From UBA1181 sp045226255 (GTDB lineage: Bacteria > Bacteroidota > Bacteroidia > Bacteroidales > Paludibacteraceae): 64,000 nt of DNA. The DNA is taken from positions 1-64,000 of the forward strand of contig JBGVCG010000010.1 in assembly GCA_045226255.1 (NCBI GenBank), written 5' to 3'. A program made the position numbers and the translations under genes. A model generated the notes under the pieces. The model saw only the letters and a program-made list of their open reading frames with translations. It ran no database searches and was not told where the DNA came from. Of the stretch, positions 44,601-51,994 are shown piece after piece (the stretch's first letter is position 1; each line of letters begins with the position of its first letter).

Positions 44601-47253
44601 CAGGGTTACCCGACGCATCCTTAAATTCCCAAAGGATGTAAGTCGTACCCACCTGGTAATTATCGTTCAGGGCAACTCCTGTGCTGAACAAGGCGAACAA
44701 CGGTGGATTAACGGTAGGAACAGAAGAAGGATTCAAGACACGTCCCCTGTACGTACCCGTGATAGTTCCATCCACTCCGTTCAAATCAGTCAGCTGAGGA
44801 GGTACAATCGTAGGCAATGTAGCCGAATGGTGGTTCGGTTCCGCATCGCAGCCCTCCTGCAACGACAGTTTCGTCGTGTAGCTTGGTATCGCATCACAAT
44901 CCAACCGCGGAGGATTTCCATCCACCACCTCGATGTTTTTCTTACAAGATGCGACATTACCACAACCATCTATCACCGAATAAGTTACAGTACCCGTTCC
45001 AGCAGGGAGGGATACCATCTTCTCGATGGAGATCATTTCCGAAGCCTTCCCTTCGAATGTCTTACTGATGGCACTGCCCGTCTTCGGTGTGAATACGACA
45101 TCGATTTTCTGAATCGGATTCGTCTCACAACCAGAAGTATAATTAGAAGGGAATGAGAAATACACATCCCTTGTTTTTTCCGTCTCACCCAAACTGAACG
45201 AGAGATCCTGAACGGACTCGCAATTGATGGTCGGCTTCTCTACCTTGCCAACCTTCCATGTCTGTGTGGCGGTGGTAGGACATCCCACGCCAGTGATACT
45301 CACATCCACCGACATCCTATGGTTCTTATACGAACCATCGCAAGCGCCCAACGCCGGGAGATTAACAGTTGTCTCATTCCTCTTCCCAAGCTTTCCATCG
45401 TTCCACGTATAACTATATTTGTTCACGTAGTTGGAATAGAAACCATCCTTCACATCAGCGACAGCCACCACCTTCTGGGTCTTATCTGTAGGGCAAAGCT
45501 CTATCTCAGCCTGCGCCAACGGATCCGTGCCTTCCATATAGACTTGCACCTGAGGGGTCTTATATACCATGAATGTCTTCGAGATCGGACTACCCGCCAA
45601 AGCCTGGTACGGTTGTCCGTCGGTACCCATCATCATCTTTATTGGCTGAACCGTCACCTTGTACTCACCCTCCTCCGCTTTGCTGTCGAGGATGAGGAAG
45701 ACAGATCCGCCTCGATAGGTGGTATCCAATTGACCTCCGTTGAACAAAATTTTCTCACTACCGAATGTCTCCCCGCTTGGCGTTTCGAACGACCAAGTAT
45801 ATTTCACAGACGTATTGGCATCCATCGGGTAAACCTCAAACTTACCAGCGTTCTTCGAATTCGGTATACAGAACGGATTGGAAGGTCCGTTGATTCCCGT
45901 CGGTTGAACAGGCTCACAGTTCTTACCCGTCACCTCGAACTCGATTGGTTTATCTATCGGATGTCCATTGTCACTCTTCACGCGGAATTTCTTTTTACCA
46001 ATCCAATCGACATGGATGGTGATGGACTGTTTATCCTTTCCTCTCTGAACAAAACCACCCACATACAAAGGCTGCCATGCGCCATTGTCGTAACGTTCCC
46101 AGATGTATTCCGCATCCTTAGGGAAACCGGCGGCGTTCACCTCAGCATCCTCACCTACGCAGACCGCGCCACGTCCCAAGCAGACGTTAGCCGCCTCACC
46201 AGAGATGTAGTCGACCGCCACTGTGGCACAAGATGGCCACTGCTGGAACTCCGGATAGATCTTCAACTCCTCTTGGTTCTGTGTCTTGAACTGACCATAG
46301 AAGATGATTTCCATACGAATCAAACGATGCCCATTCCTTGCGAATCCCCATATATCACCACCCAGGACGACAGAGTGGTCAAGGTGGGTACCTCTCGCAC
46401 AATCCTCATAATCCCTCAAGTGTTGACCCGTACTTCCGTCATACACCTCGGCATCCACACACAAATCGACAGGGTTACCGAAACTCGTACGGAAGTTCAT
46501 CTTCGCCTGTTCATCAAAACTATGGCAATTGGTGAGATCCAAGTAAAGACGCATCGTGAAACGGAATGTCTTGTTCAGGTATCTACCCCTATCGAACGTC
46601 AGGAAGAATGGTGTATTGTTACAGTTTCCACCATTGAAGACATAGTAATAGTTATTGCCAACCACACCTTTAGCCACGTCCACATCGGTTCTCTTCCAAC
46701 CCTTCTCCACATGTCCACCCGAACAGCCTTGGAAGATGATACCATTCGCGGCGAAGTGGTTCTCCAAACAGTAGTTATTGTTATTGAAACTGATATCACT
46801 CACGCTACATCCGTCAGAAGGGTTGAAGTCCGTACCCAAATAGTACTCGCCCGTCGTAGTCACGTGACAGATCTCAGGACAATCATAATTCACACCGATG
46901 GTGACGTCATTACTTCTTTGGGAAGGATTTGCTGGGTCAACAAAGCGGTACATCACCTTCTGGCTGACCATCTCCTCCACAAACGTATATACGCCCGACT
47001 TGTCTCTCGTGGTGGAACCGATCGCCGTCCATGTGCTTCCGTTAAATGACCGATAGACATCTACCACATCACCCACAGAATACCCACTGGCCACTCTAGC
47101 GTTCAACACCAACGGTTCATCCACACAAGCCACCGTGTTCATGGTTCCATCGACCATCAACGTCATAGCGCTCTGCGCACTCAAGGACATAATCCCCAGA
47201 GACATGACGAACAACGTCCCCAAGCGCATAATCCATTTGGAAAACAATTTCAT
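35680..47253 (-). CDS. Giant secreted T9SS type B protein with about 25 HYR-like modules
   Basis: 3857 aa from the ATG at 47253, which begins a signal peptide (MKLFSKWIMRLGTLFVMSLG, cut near SLSAQ). Residues to about 590 repeat the plan of the neighbouring 651-aa protein. From about 680 to 3340 follow some 25 modules of 80-110 residues related to HYR domains: a start like (A/P)PxFDCSxLKDT, a Cys, an A.D.C segment, G.TxIxWxFxDxxGN, then CxQxVxVxD. Paired Cys in nearly every module suggests disulfide-stiffened rods. A Ser/Asp-rich region follows (3400-3780). The end (PTAFTPFIRDGLNDFF, IFDRYGQKVFQG, GWDGTHNGH) is a type B sorting domain. Likely a long surface fibre or adhesin (inference). Confidence 0.88.
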   Translation of the reverse strand: MKLFSKWIMRLGTLFVMSLGIMSLSAQSAMTLMVDGTMNTVACVDEPLVLNARVASGYSVGDVVDVYRSFNGSTWTAIGSTTRDKSGVYTFVEEMVSQKVMYRFVDPANPSQRSNDVTIGVNYDCPEICHVTTTGEYYLGTDFNPSDGCSVSDISFNNNNYCLENHFAANGIIFQGCSGGHVEKGWKRTDVDVAKGVVGNNYYYVFNGGNCNNTPFFLTFDRGRYLNKTFRFTMRLYLDLTNCHSFDEQAKMNFRTSFGNPVDLCVDAEVYDGSTGQHLRDYEDCARGTHLDHSVVLGGDIWGFARNGHRLIRMEIIFYGQFKTQNQEELKIYPEFQQWPSCATVAVDYISGEAANVCLGRGAVCVGEDAEVNAAGFPKDAEYIWERYDNGAWQPLYVGGFVQRGKDKQSITIHVDWIGKKKFRVKSDNGHPIDKPIEFEVTGKNCEPVQPTGINGPSNPFCIPNSKNAGKFEVYPMDANTSVKYTWSFETPSGETFGSEKILFNGGQLDTTYRGGSVFLILDSKAEEGEYKVTVQPIKMMMGTDGQPYQALAGSPISKTFMVYKTPQVQVYMEGTDPLAQAEIELCPTDKTQKVVAVADVKDGFYSNYVNKYSYTWNDGKLGKRNETTVNLPALGACDGSYKNHRMSVDVSITGVGCPTTATQTWKVGKVEKPTINCESVQDLSFSLGETEKTRDVYFSFPSNYTSGCETNPIQKIDVVFTPKTGSAISKTFEGKASEMISIEKMVSLPAGTGTVTYSVIDGCGNVASCKKNIEVVDGNPPRLDCDAIPSYTTKLSLQEGCDAEPNHHSATLPTIVPPQLTDLNGVDGTITGTYRGRVLNPSSVPTVNPPLFALFSTGVALNDNYQVGTTYILWEFKDASGNPAYCTQKVVVVDDRPPVVTCPDLNLGEVSNKPGYCGLSVNALISQMKEFPSAKDTCTVGSPLKPVVYYRNVKDADFIEVHDGNFDDIIFYVNQSYEIIWRFYKLNDRNNVYEDCKQTFTVRDTEEPYFDCSSLPTVRVTANSYKPKNRGYEYLEYATKDDVAGKWNGENVIYTGTLSDAFANGDIRMVQPSEVTDNCDGEIEVLISITGPDSTGRDVRTTVKKLSDLENHKFYVGLSTITYTFIDVNNNQAVCTQSVIVTAGTTPIPECPDPNRVLYADKDCKVTFTLTKSEVPSAQIPVNQEGLWFNFRHCMIEGKHFGSNGDETGCSDVAQYFPNKISDLQVKYTNAGPGGPGGPGANEHTTDDLTISKLCEGYDNWNTFKESPENKWTYWSNSECAQEKVLSESNKLTSVMMYSGYPFEVELIDSLGKTVKKVQNAYSSEDVVPSRIIAPRWYKKGGVDGEECRDQFYTCRTLAVKVKNNFSDVIMNETLTKGVYSLVYRFQNEENGLQLDSCVIRIEVADTIAPTLECADWNKTSTLYANDDCVVPVEAVPWFRKPTVDDLNVKDNCSSDPSDFTITWNRNFGKFNVTADVALTDPLQIGVTTMTWYVTDASGNTSFCQQEITVVDTTGPAYDCSLLKDIVVETETNCEAAASSAQAAGLDIPYAVDDKCSPTGKPIPGVGVRSDGKDIFSDPYPRGTTIITWTFSDAVGNKTVCTQNVIVEDRTAPVFAKCDKLEETIIKLPGEMCVASKNMVEAALGSNTAIDDCDGEIPGVPHVLLPGDTVYVDMYQSFKKDTTYTIVWTFTDLSGNTLECNQKLTIQDTTPPDPSGICPPPTKEVSADVDCAVPYDELQLPPLDSMVLVDPCDGDIYPTVEAKVYLPDGSYQLYYNDELQSVTYPVGTHTFLWIYEDNAENLDTCQMNLTVVDHGKPVLEDCDVDPLIHLTVDGDICAIDPDNVKTHIREPKAYDECDDYMAQTGLSWMTPVIERYFIDSSAVLGTAGDTVGFTYDTTLVADGVSRMWDVDPFPKGLTMLRWIFTDNTGNWVDCKKSVIVHDYTSPYFDCDDIDPDTLRPEAYKGDCEIEFADLKHDVLDKLSYKAYDACTGDSVPGILTLTGERELPDDYTMQVGITYKLIWLFADEDGNKTVCPQYIIPSHTNNIKYDCSAIKDTSAYADADACTISAENLKLKIPKATDTCALLSGFEGEYEAYGFRSDKLPINTLFHTGETDIRWMFVSPWNINDTLWCDQKVTILGNKHFDLKCDELTPTRRDTLADCGPTDPLTFVIDTPRVVNPCILSEEDPNYWSVGVGTRSDDKPLDAAFNLGITTIEWVFTDFTNTIKDTCVQDIVVKTSLDMIFNCDSLNKDTIKVDVKPGDCTVDASKVKDKIVTPFALHPCPAESGVDTIWGVPSRRFGMSMDSSFYVGLSEIVWTFIDPSHTLLHDTMTCSQWVRVGDVNEMPVKCENFPDKVYRLSPDDCEISWKEMDIDVPGVVDLCSHEIINPVVTRSSGKKLTAVTSVENGDTIVSVTADDFTVGVDTIRWTYSFHGQIFVCDQVITVKDSMIPIYDCKDLQPIIVPAVPGKCYANSSAVFDSLPNPWPQAEDACNQQKIDGRVYLEDGQELTKASSFIVPVGEHILTWIFIDETINELADTCSQYLLVMGDQAPIFDCDSLKHEPLLIEGCDTTLGKSYIKTPYALDACTNDSVPGVGMRLDKGDLYGVYPVGTTSIRWIFVSPYSTLADTCIQDITVLTKQELDLHCTDVNGDTIDVDVEEGQCYSAVDIKTPYALHPCPEQSKVEKIWGVPYRSDNRAITDSFRTGLTVVTWVFSDTSGTMYKSVDTCYTVVRVGDVNKMPVDCKNMPDTTIILPATDCEISWNEINFTVPDVRDLCSDSLITPTLTRWSGKEMEESFTVGPDTIYWNYNFFGQVITCSQGVLVLDSVAPAFDCSTLKDTVLVAKPGLCDVSSEELKLFLGDPVAIDSCTNAEVHGRAYVCNVISPDGTSASPSQDGGCLSVDEISVKVGDTLFIRWIFQDSLLNAVAKECDQTVAVKGTAEPVFDCSALKDTILYLELDQCELPDGKFVIDVPVAKDSCTGTDVPGVGVRRDNKTLVDVYPKGVTVVDWTFDSPYSVTPKTCPQNVIVKDTFPPQFLCETLKDTIKVRITMTSVSETEVSYDEVVAVGLEVPQVKDSCDGLIVAEATRSDGKDLKDNYVLGDPVDITWTFRDSSGNERICSQVVLVEDWLIEELICPSDLDNKVFSCIDDIPEPYADYASFKDAGGSFGDEKKMLENTFYYENRYEGDSCEMTYIRTYHVEDFRHNDIYCTQVVKVKDTTAPQILFGSLRDTILTCNEDIFTAVPLKAVDNCDPNPTVTVSETNNRSSDPSSCDYSSYDIFRKYVAVDRCGNESEFVQVISIRDTVGPKFSIPDGWRDSVLAKNFKACIFGVPDMTIDAREFVSDDCTENSDITIIQNPEAGTRIDHSLRVWVYAIDKCGNKDSLSRFVIVQQPATIVTLEANDLDTCVSEVSFSLATQNVRFARGFILDELWNGKIRQLPSVFSYDYYRGSSVNNDMLMFSDNPYTNLHRFANMISRYGSFEKAQYALTSLTKRDQSDYYTFVAMDTTTGCTDTATAYINIAERPRVRLSSAHLSECEGNMLDLNSHVVCESDMGAPLSASYWTFDSVPFEFEDSIKGLMDRSYNGKSLSYVLENRCGSTSSLNSLFMLCDGDDFGKKTKEDSIKFFGSADRYDLFKRDMLYVSDSILLDIHKRYSPDSILVETEPSNPVRIWRGEAVTLKLKTGYNFQSTEWYRVVNRFDREFYDNLTSNYDYYYDADSTRSELEDEEDELLFSGTSENSYIEDIPEDTSYYYVVINDGVCPSAASSLIRVDVLTRIPTAFTPFIRDGLNDFFMERHPVTIFDRYGQKVFQGQNGWDGTHNGHRADPGVYFYEVIMIDGTVMKGSVEIVKIK
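38415..40830 (-). repeat. Higher-order repeat of about 1.2 kb (four HYR-like modules) in the giant gene
   Basis: Modules starting near 40815, 40515, 40180 and 39895 resemble, in order, those starting near 39590, 39315, 39020 and 38755. Shared unusual segments include (Y/F)ALHPCPxxS, IWGVP, VRVGDVN(E/K)MPV and DCEISW. The module near 38415 resembles that near 39590. Positions are approximate. Confidence 0.65.
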
Positions 47254-47551
47254 ACTGAAACGTTTTATGTTTTTTACTACAAATACTATATTCATCTCAA
47301 AACCAGATAATTGCCGTTATCTATATAAAACCAAAACTCTTTTCTCCTAAAGATTAACTTTTTTGTGTGTGTTTTCCATCTATTCCTTCTCGTCATACTA
47401 CACTGAGCAACAAGGAGAAAAGAAGCATATCTATACACTCAATGGACAAAAGTAATGAATTAGAACCAAACAAAAAAGTTTTTTCCACCCTAGATTTTAC
47501 ACCAATTAACATTTCCTGGCCATCATACCAGAGTTACCTGATAGATAATTA
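47254..47551. other. Gap upstream of the giant gene
   Basis: 298 bases with no convincing gene. It should carry the giant gene's promoter. A minus-strand TAGTATTTG near 47273-47281 is only an approximate -7 box. Confidence 0.3.
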
Positions 47552-48256
47552 TCAATTATTTAAAAACTCTTTTAATCTGTCCTTTATGACGGCGTATGCG
47601 GATTCATTCAAACTGGCACCATCCCAAGAAGAGTATATTGGATTCATCGTACCCTCAGGCGTAACGAAATCCCCATATAGATGGACGTACGAATAATCAT
47701 ATCGGGAGGCAATCGTCTTCACGAAAATGTTGAAATTCTTAACCTTAACGGACATGGTCAGATTAAAATCATTGTCGGTCGGCCGCCACATCGGCAACAC
47801 GGACAGCAGCACCACCTCCGTTGCCGGGAAACGTTCCTTCAGAAGTCCAACAAACTGTCCGTACTCCTCGGCTATCTCACCGACCACCATTCCGTCCAAC
47901 AATTCCCGCTCCCCAAACATCAAAAAGAATATTCGAGGGGAAACACCTTCGGGAAAAAGTTTCACTCTTTCGGTCTCATTCCTTAAATCGTTCCCGTCAA
48001 AAGCCAATGTCCGGCAAGACTCATCCCCAAAGAGCGAAGACCAGTCGCACGCCCCCATTTGGCTTTCCCCAAGGAACACAACATCACCCTCACGCACCTC
48101 CTTCGGAGAAACAGGAGAGGGAGCACCAGCGCCCAATCCGCTCATTTCCTGCGTTTTAGGGGACTCCTTAGCGTTAAAGAACTGTCTGTACAGGCAAGCA
48201 CCCAATACCATTACGGTCAATACCAACAGGATGATTATGGGAACCTTTTTTTTCAT
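47552..48256 (-). CDS. SGNH/GDSL-hydrolase-like protein with degenerate active site
   Basis: 234 aa from the ATG at 48256 (MKKKVPIIILLVL), with an N-terminal membrane anchor; VLGACLYRQF could also be read as a lipobox. The fold pattern is SGNH-like: VVFLGESQ replaces the GDS block and keeps the Ser, and LLSVLPMWRP and a C-terminal WDGASLNESAY block follow. The usual block III Asn (GxND) is FGERE here and the usual D-x-x-H is D-G-A-S, so two catalytic positions appear lost. Probably a non-catalytic or altered relative. It lies 88 bases after pfkA on the same strand. Confidence 0.65.
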   Translation of the reverse strand: MKKKVPIIILLVLTVMVLGACLYRQFFNAKESPKTQEMSGLGAGAPSPVSPKEVREGDVVFLGESQMGACDWSSLFGDESCRTLAFDGNDLRNETERVKLFPEGVSPRIFFLMFGERELLDGMVVGEIAEEYGQFVGLLKERFPATEVVLLSVLPMWRPTDNDFNLTMSVKVKNFNIFVKTIASRYDYSYVHLYGDFVTPEGTMNPIYSSWDGASLNESAYAVIKDRLKEFLNN

Positions 48257-48344
48257 CGCATCCAATATATTCAAGAAGCACCACACGTAAGGGCGATGCG
48301 TACAACGCCCCTACGCGGGATGCAAAATGTTCCAGCAAAAAGAA

Positions 48345-49328
48345 TCAGCACGACAAGATCTTCAAGACCTCCATCAACTGATAATCGAATGGTTTGTCGT
48401 CTTTAATAGCCTTAGTGAATGGCACATAGACAATCTTATCATCATCCACACCCACCATGATGTTACGTTGTTCCTCCAACAATGCATCGATAGCGGCGGC
48501 GCCCAAACGGCTAGCCAAAATACGGTCATGGGCCGACGGAGTACCACCCCTTTGGATATGGCCCAAGATAGTGATTCTGGCATCATATTCCGGATGGTTC
48601 TTCTTCAAACGCTCCGCAATGCCTACCGCGCCACCTGTCAACTCGCTCTCGGCCACGATAACGATACTACTATTCTTCGACTTACGGAAACCACGCTGGA
48701 TCAAAGCCTCCAACTGGTCTTCTCCCGTAACAATCTCAGGGATGATGGCAGCCTCGGCACCAGACGCCAAAGCGGAATTGATCGCGAGGAATCCAGCATC
48801 ACGTCCCATCACCTCAATGAAGAAGAGGCGCTCATGGGAATTAGCGGTGTCGCGTATCTTATCGACAGCGTCCACAATCGTATTCAGGGCAGTATCGTAA
48901 CCAATGGTATAATCCGTTCCGCACAAGTCATTGTCGATGGTACAAGGCACACCGATGACCGGAACGTTAAACTCCTGAGCGAAGATACGAGCACCCGTGA
49001 AAGTACCGTCACCACCCAAAACCACCAAGGCGTCAATCTCCTCCTGCTGCATGGTCTCGAAGGCCTTCTTACGACCCTCTTCGGTCATAAACTCCTTGCA
49101 ACGAGCCGTACGCAGAATGGTACCACCCTGTTGGATAATATTGCTCACGCTTTGGGTTTGGAACTCATGTATCTCGTCCAAGATAAGACCACGGTAACCA
49201 CGATATATACCCTTCACCTTAATTCCGCGGAATATGGCAGCACGCGTCACGGCACGGATGGCCGCATTCATACCAGGAGCATCACCTCCAGACGTCAAGA
49301 TTCCGATGCAGTTTATTTGATACTTCAT
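48345..49328 (-). CDS. pfkA: ATP-dependent 6-phosphofructokinase
   Basis: Phosphorylates fructose 6-phosphate in glycolysis. 327 aa from the ATG at 49328 (MKYQINCIGILTSGGDAPGMNAA), the usual PfkA start and length. GGDGTF (residues 105-110) has Gly where PPi-dependent enzymes have Asp, and PCTIDND has no Lys before TIDND, so ATP is the expected donor. MGRDAGF and GHIQRGGTPSA are also conserved. Last of the porQ-cmk-ispH-pfkA cluster, 17 bases after ispH. Confidence 0.95.
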   Translation of the reverse strand: MKYQINCIGILTSGGDAPGMNAAIRAVTRAAIFRGIKVKGIYRGYRGLILDEIHEFQTQSVSNIIQQGGTILRTARCKEFMTEEGRKKAFETMQQEEIDALVVLGGDGTFTGARIFAQEFNVPVIGVPCTIDNDLCGTDYTIGYDTALNTIVDAVDKIRDTANSHERLFFIEVMGRDAGFLAINSALASGAEAAIIPEIVTGEDQLEALIQRGFRKSKNSSIVIVAESELTGGAVGIAERLKKNHPEYDARITILGHIQRGGTPSAHDRILASRLGAAAIDALLEEQRNIMVGVDDDKIVYVPFTKAIKDDKPFDYQLMEVLKILSC

Positions 49329-49345
49329 AATGTTATGTATAGTGC

Positions 49346-50215
49346 TTAGTAATAATTCTGATATTGTTCGATTCTCCTCTTCAAAGCCTCCATCAGCCAT
49401 TTCGGGGTTGAGGTGGCGCCACAGATGCCCACCGATTTCACGCCCAAGAATATGGTATAATCCACATCCTCCAGATCGGAGACCATGTAAATGTTCGGGT
49501 TCACCTTCCTACATTCATCGAAGAGCACCTTTCCATTCGAGCTTTTCTTTCCACTGACGAAGAGCACCAATTCGTGTTTCGCCACAAAATTAACGATCTT
49601 CGGGATACGATTCGCCACCTGTCTGCAAATTGTATCATTGTATTCGAACTTACATCCAGGTTTCACACGCTCACCGATAGCCTCAACGATACGGTTGAAT
49701 CCCTCGATGGACTTGGTGGTCTGTGAAAACATCCTGATATGTTTGGAGAAATCTATCTTGTCGAGGTCGGACAACCCCTCCACCACAATAGCGGTACCCT
49801 CGGTCTGACCCACCAGACCATTCACCTCCGCATGACCATTCTTGCCATAGATGACAATCTGCGTATCAGTCGGGTCCGACTCCTCATAAGCTTGTTTGAT
49901 TTTCTTCTGCAGGTTCAACACCACCGGGCAAGTGGCGTCGATTATCTCAAGGTTATTCTCCTTCGCGTACTGGTAAGTGGAAGGAGGTTCGCCGTGCGCT
50001 CTGAAAAGCACCTTCTGATCGCGCAAGTTCAGGTATGTCTCACGGTCGATTGATATCAGACCCTTCGAGGAGAGGCGTTCCACCTCCATGCTGTTGTGGA
50101 CGATGTCACCCAAGCAATAAAGTCTTGGGGTACGTGTCAATTCCTCTTCAGCCTTCTTGATTGCGGTGACCACACCGAAACAGAATCCCGAATTGTCGTC
50201 AATCTCAATAATCAT
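49346..50215 (-). CDS. ispH: 4-hydroxy-3-methylbut-2-enyl diphosphate reductase
   Basis: Last step of the MEP isoprenoid pathway, a 4Fe-4S enzyme. The three cluster Cys are seen in GFCFGV (Cys12), DATCPVV and NDTICRQ. RAHGEPP, the catalytic-region Glu within TKSIEGF and SSNGKVLF are conserved. 289 aa is a normal length. The start overlaps the cmk stop by 4 bases (ATGA), so translation is coupled. Confidence 0.96.
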   Translation of the reverse strand: MIIEIDDNSGFCFGVVTAIKKAEEELTRTPRLYCLGDIVHNSMEVERLSSKGLISIDRETYLNLRDQKVLFRAHGEPPSTYQYAKENNLEIIDATCPVVLNLQKKIKQAYEESDPTDTQIVIYGKNGHAEVNGLVGQTEGTAIVVEGLSDLDKIDFSKHIRMFSQTTKSIEGFNRIVEAIGERVKPGCKFEYNDTICRQVANRIPKIVNFVAKHELVLFVSGKKSSNGKVLFDECRKVNPNIYMVSDLEDVDYTIFLGVKSVGICGATSTPKWLMEALKRRIEQYQNYY

Positions 50216-50898
50216 TTTACTCTTTCATTGAATATATCGAGCAACCAAGCTCTTTGCTCCTCGATGGTCATCTCGCCGTTATCCAGCTCGATAGCGTCTT
50301 CCGCCTTCCGGAGAGGGCTCTCCGCGCGTGTCATGTCCAAATGGTCACGTTGTTTCACGTTTTCCAGGATATCCGCATAAGGCTCCTCCATCCCCTTGCG
50401 TTTCAGCTCATCATACCTGCGCTGTGCCCTGATTTCAGGGGAAGCGGTCAGGAAAATCTTCAACTCCGCATCAGGGAAGACCACCGTGCCGATGTCGCGT
50501 CCATCCATCACGATGCCCTTGTCCTTGCTATACGACTGTTGCAAGGCAACCATCGCACGACGAACGAAACCGATGGAACTGACGATGCTGACTTGGTTAG
50601 AGACCGCCAAGGTACGGATTTCGTCCTCGACATTCTCACCATTCAGATACGTCTCATTGCGCTGCGTCTCCTCGTTAAATTTGAACTCAATGTGAATATC
50701 ACCGATCCGATCCCTCAAAGAAGGCTCATCCACGGTTCCGTCCTTGATCAGACCATTCCGTTGACAAAAAAGCGTGACGGAGCGGTACATCGCCCCACTG
50801 TCCACATAAGCGTAGCCCACGCTCTTGGCCAAATCCTTCGCCATCGTACTCTTTCCGCACGATGAGAAACCATCAATCGCAACTATGATTCGTTTCAT
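50212..50898 (-). CDS. cmk: Cytidylate kinase
   Basis: Phosphorylates CMP and dCMP. P-loop GFSSCGKST at residues 10-18, a DSGAMYR segment, and MDGRDIGTVVFPDA, all diagnostic of bacterial Cmk. 228 aa. It overlaps porQ upstream and ispH downstream by 4 bases each. The porQ-cmk neighbourhood is known from other T9SS-bearing Bacteroidota. Confidence 0.96.
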   Translation of the reverse strand: MKRIIVAIDGFSSCGKSTMAKDLAKSVGYAYVDSGAMYRSVTLFCQRNGLIKDGTVDEPSLRDRIGDIHIEFKFNEETQRNETYLNGENVEDEIRTLAVSNQVSIVSSIGFVRRAMVALQQSYSKDKGIVMDGRDIGTVVFPDAELKIFLTASPEIRAQRRYDELKRKGMEEPYADILENVKQRDHLDMTRAESPLRKAEDAIELDNGEMTIEEQRAWLLDIFNERVK

Positions 50899-51953
50899 TT
50901 TTTTCTGAATTTTTCAATATCCGTCGTCAGGGTCAATGTGAATGTGTTCGACGCTGGCGCATACATGGAATAGGCAAGGTCTAAAGCAAAAGCATAAACC
51001 TTCAGTCCTGCACCGAACGAGAAGCCATTGCCTCCCCTAGAGTCAGGCAACACGAACTCCCTCTTCCTACGATGATTGTATGCGGCTTCCACATAAAAGT
51101 TCTTGGAGAACAAGACATCCACGCCAAATATCAAATGGCGGAAGAACATATCCCCTCCCTTGATTTTGTTATCGTCAGGTTCCTCCCCCACGACATCCTT
51201 TTTCTTCACCTGCCGATAGTAATCCAAGTTCCAGTCATTCAACCGATCGTACGTGACCGAGAAACGGAACGGAGCGTGGGTAAGTTCCTTCGACAACCCG
51301 AGTTGCAGGTTGAAAGGGAGACTCTCCCTTGTGTCAGAATCGTAGTACTTCACGCACTGCACTCCATAGTTACGGGCAGCGACACCCACCGAAAATAACT
51401 TTTCCTTATTGAAATAGTTGAAACCGACATCCACAGCCAGTCCGAAACTACTATAATCTTCGATGTGGGAATAAATAGGTTTAAAGGAGACTCCCAATTT
51501 GATGCCAGCGCCCAAGTAGCGGGCATAACTCATGCGGAAACAGAAATCACCGGCCTTGAACTCGTCTGTAGGGTTGCCGTACTCATCATACCCCTGTAAT
51601 TCTCCATAGCCAATGAAAAAGGCGCCCACACCGAAGAAGTTTAGGCTATCCGGCGTGTAGGCATACGCGAGCGAAGCAGCGTTCGCATCGTCTATATAAT
51701 TCAGATAAGTAGCAGATACTTTATTATGCACATCAGAGGAGAGTAGCGCAGGATTGACATGTGCCATATTCACATCCGAAGCTTGCAAGGAGACATTCTC
51801 GCCACCCAAGCCCGCCAGTTTGGCGTTATACGGTAGGTTCAAGAAGTGGTAAACACCTTCGCCCGCCTCCGCATTAACCAGGAAAGGCAGCATCAAACTT
51901 GAAAAGAGGAACAACAAAAGTTTCTTCCCCACTATATTTTTTCTTCCCGTCAT
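50895..51953 (-). CDS. porQ: Type IX secretion system protein PorQ
   Basis: 352 aa outer-membrane beta-barrel protein with a signal peptide (LLLFLFSSLMLPFLVNAEAG). The N-terminal (S/N)LPYNAKLAGLGGENVSL and NPALLSS segments are typical of PorQ/PorV-type (FadL-like) barrels, and the strands alternate to the C-terminus. In Porphyromonas, PorQ works with PorU, PorV and PorZ in the surface attachment complex that processes T9SS cargo. Its presence fits the several sorting-domain proteins in this window. Translationally coupled to cmk. Confidence 0.87.
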   Translation of the reverse strand: MTGRKNIVGKKLLLFLFSSLMLPFLVNAEAGEGVYHFLNLPYNAKLAGLGGENVSLQASDVNMAHVNPALLSSDVHNKVSATYLNYIDDANAASLAYAYTPDSLNFFGVGAFFIGYGELQGYDEYGNPTDEFKAGDFCFRMSYARYLGAGIKLGVSFKPIYSHIEDYSSFGLAVDVGFNYFNKEKLFSVGVAARNYGVQCVKYYDSDTRESLPFNLQLGLSKELTHAPFRFSVTYDRLNDWNLDYYRQVKKKDVVGEEPDDNKIKGGDMFFRHLIFGVDVLFSKNFYVEAAYNHRRKREFVLPDSRGGNGFSFGAGLKVYAFALDLAYSMYAPASNTFTLTLTTDIEKFRKK

Positions 51954-51971
51954 ATAATTTTATTTCGGGTT

Positions 51972-51979
51972 CAAATATA
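51972..51979 (-). promoter_or_regulatory. Possible porQ promoter -7 box
   Basis: Minus-strand TATATTTG, full match, between the histidine kinase stop and the porQ start. The ATG is 18 bases downstream. No clear -33 box. Confidence 0.45.
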
Positions 51980-51994
51980 GTTATTTTTGGCTAA

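Noticed and set aside
45319..47049. 576-codon plus-strand frame opposite the giant gene
   Set aside because: It is the antisense of repeated Ig-like coding sequence; the same pattern recurs opposite other modules, so it follows from codon use.
47367..47696. 109-codon plus-strand frame
   Set aside because: Half overlaps the SGNH-like gene on the other strand, and no conserved features or promoter were seen.
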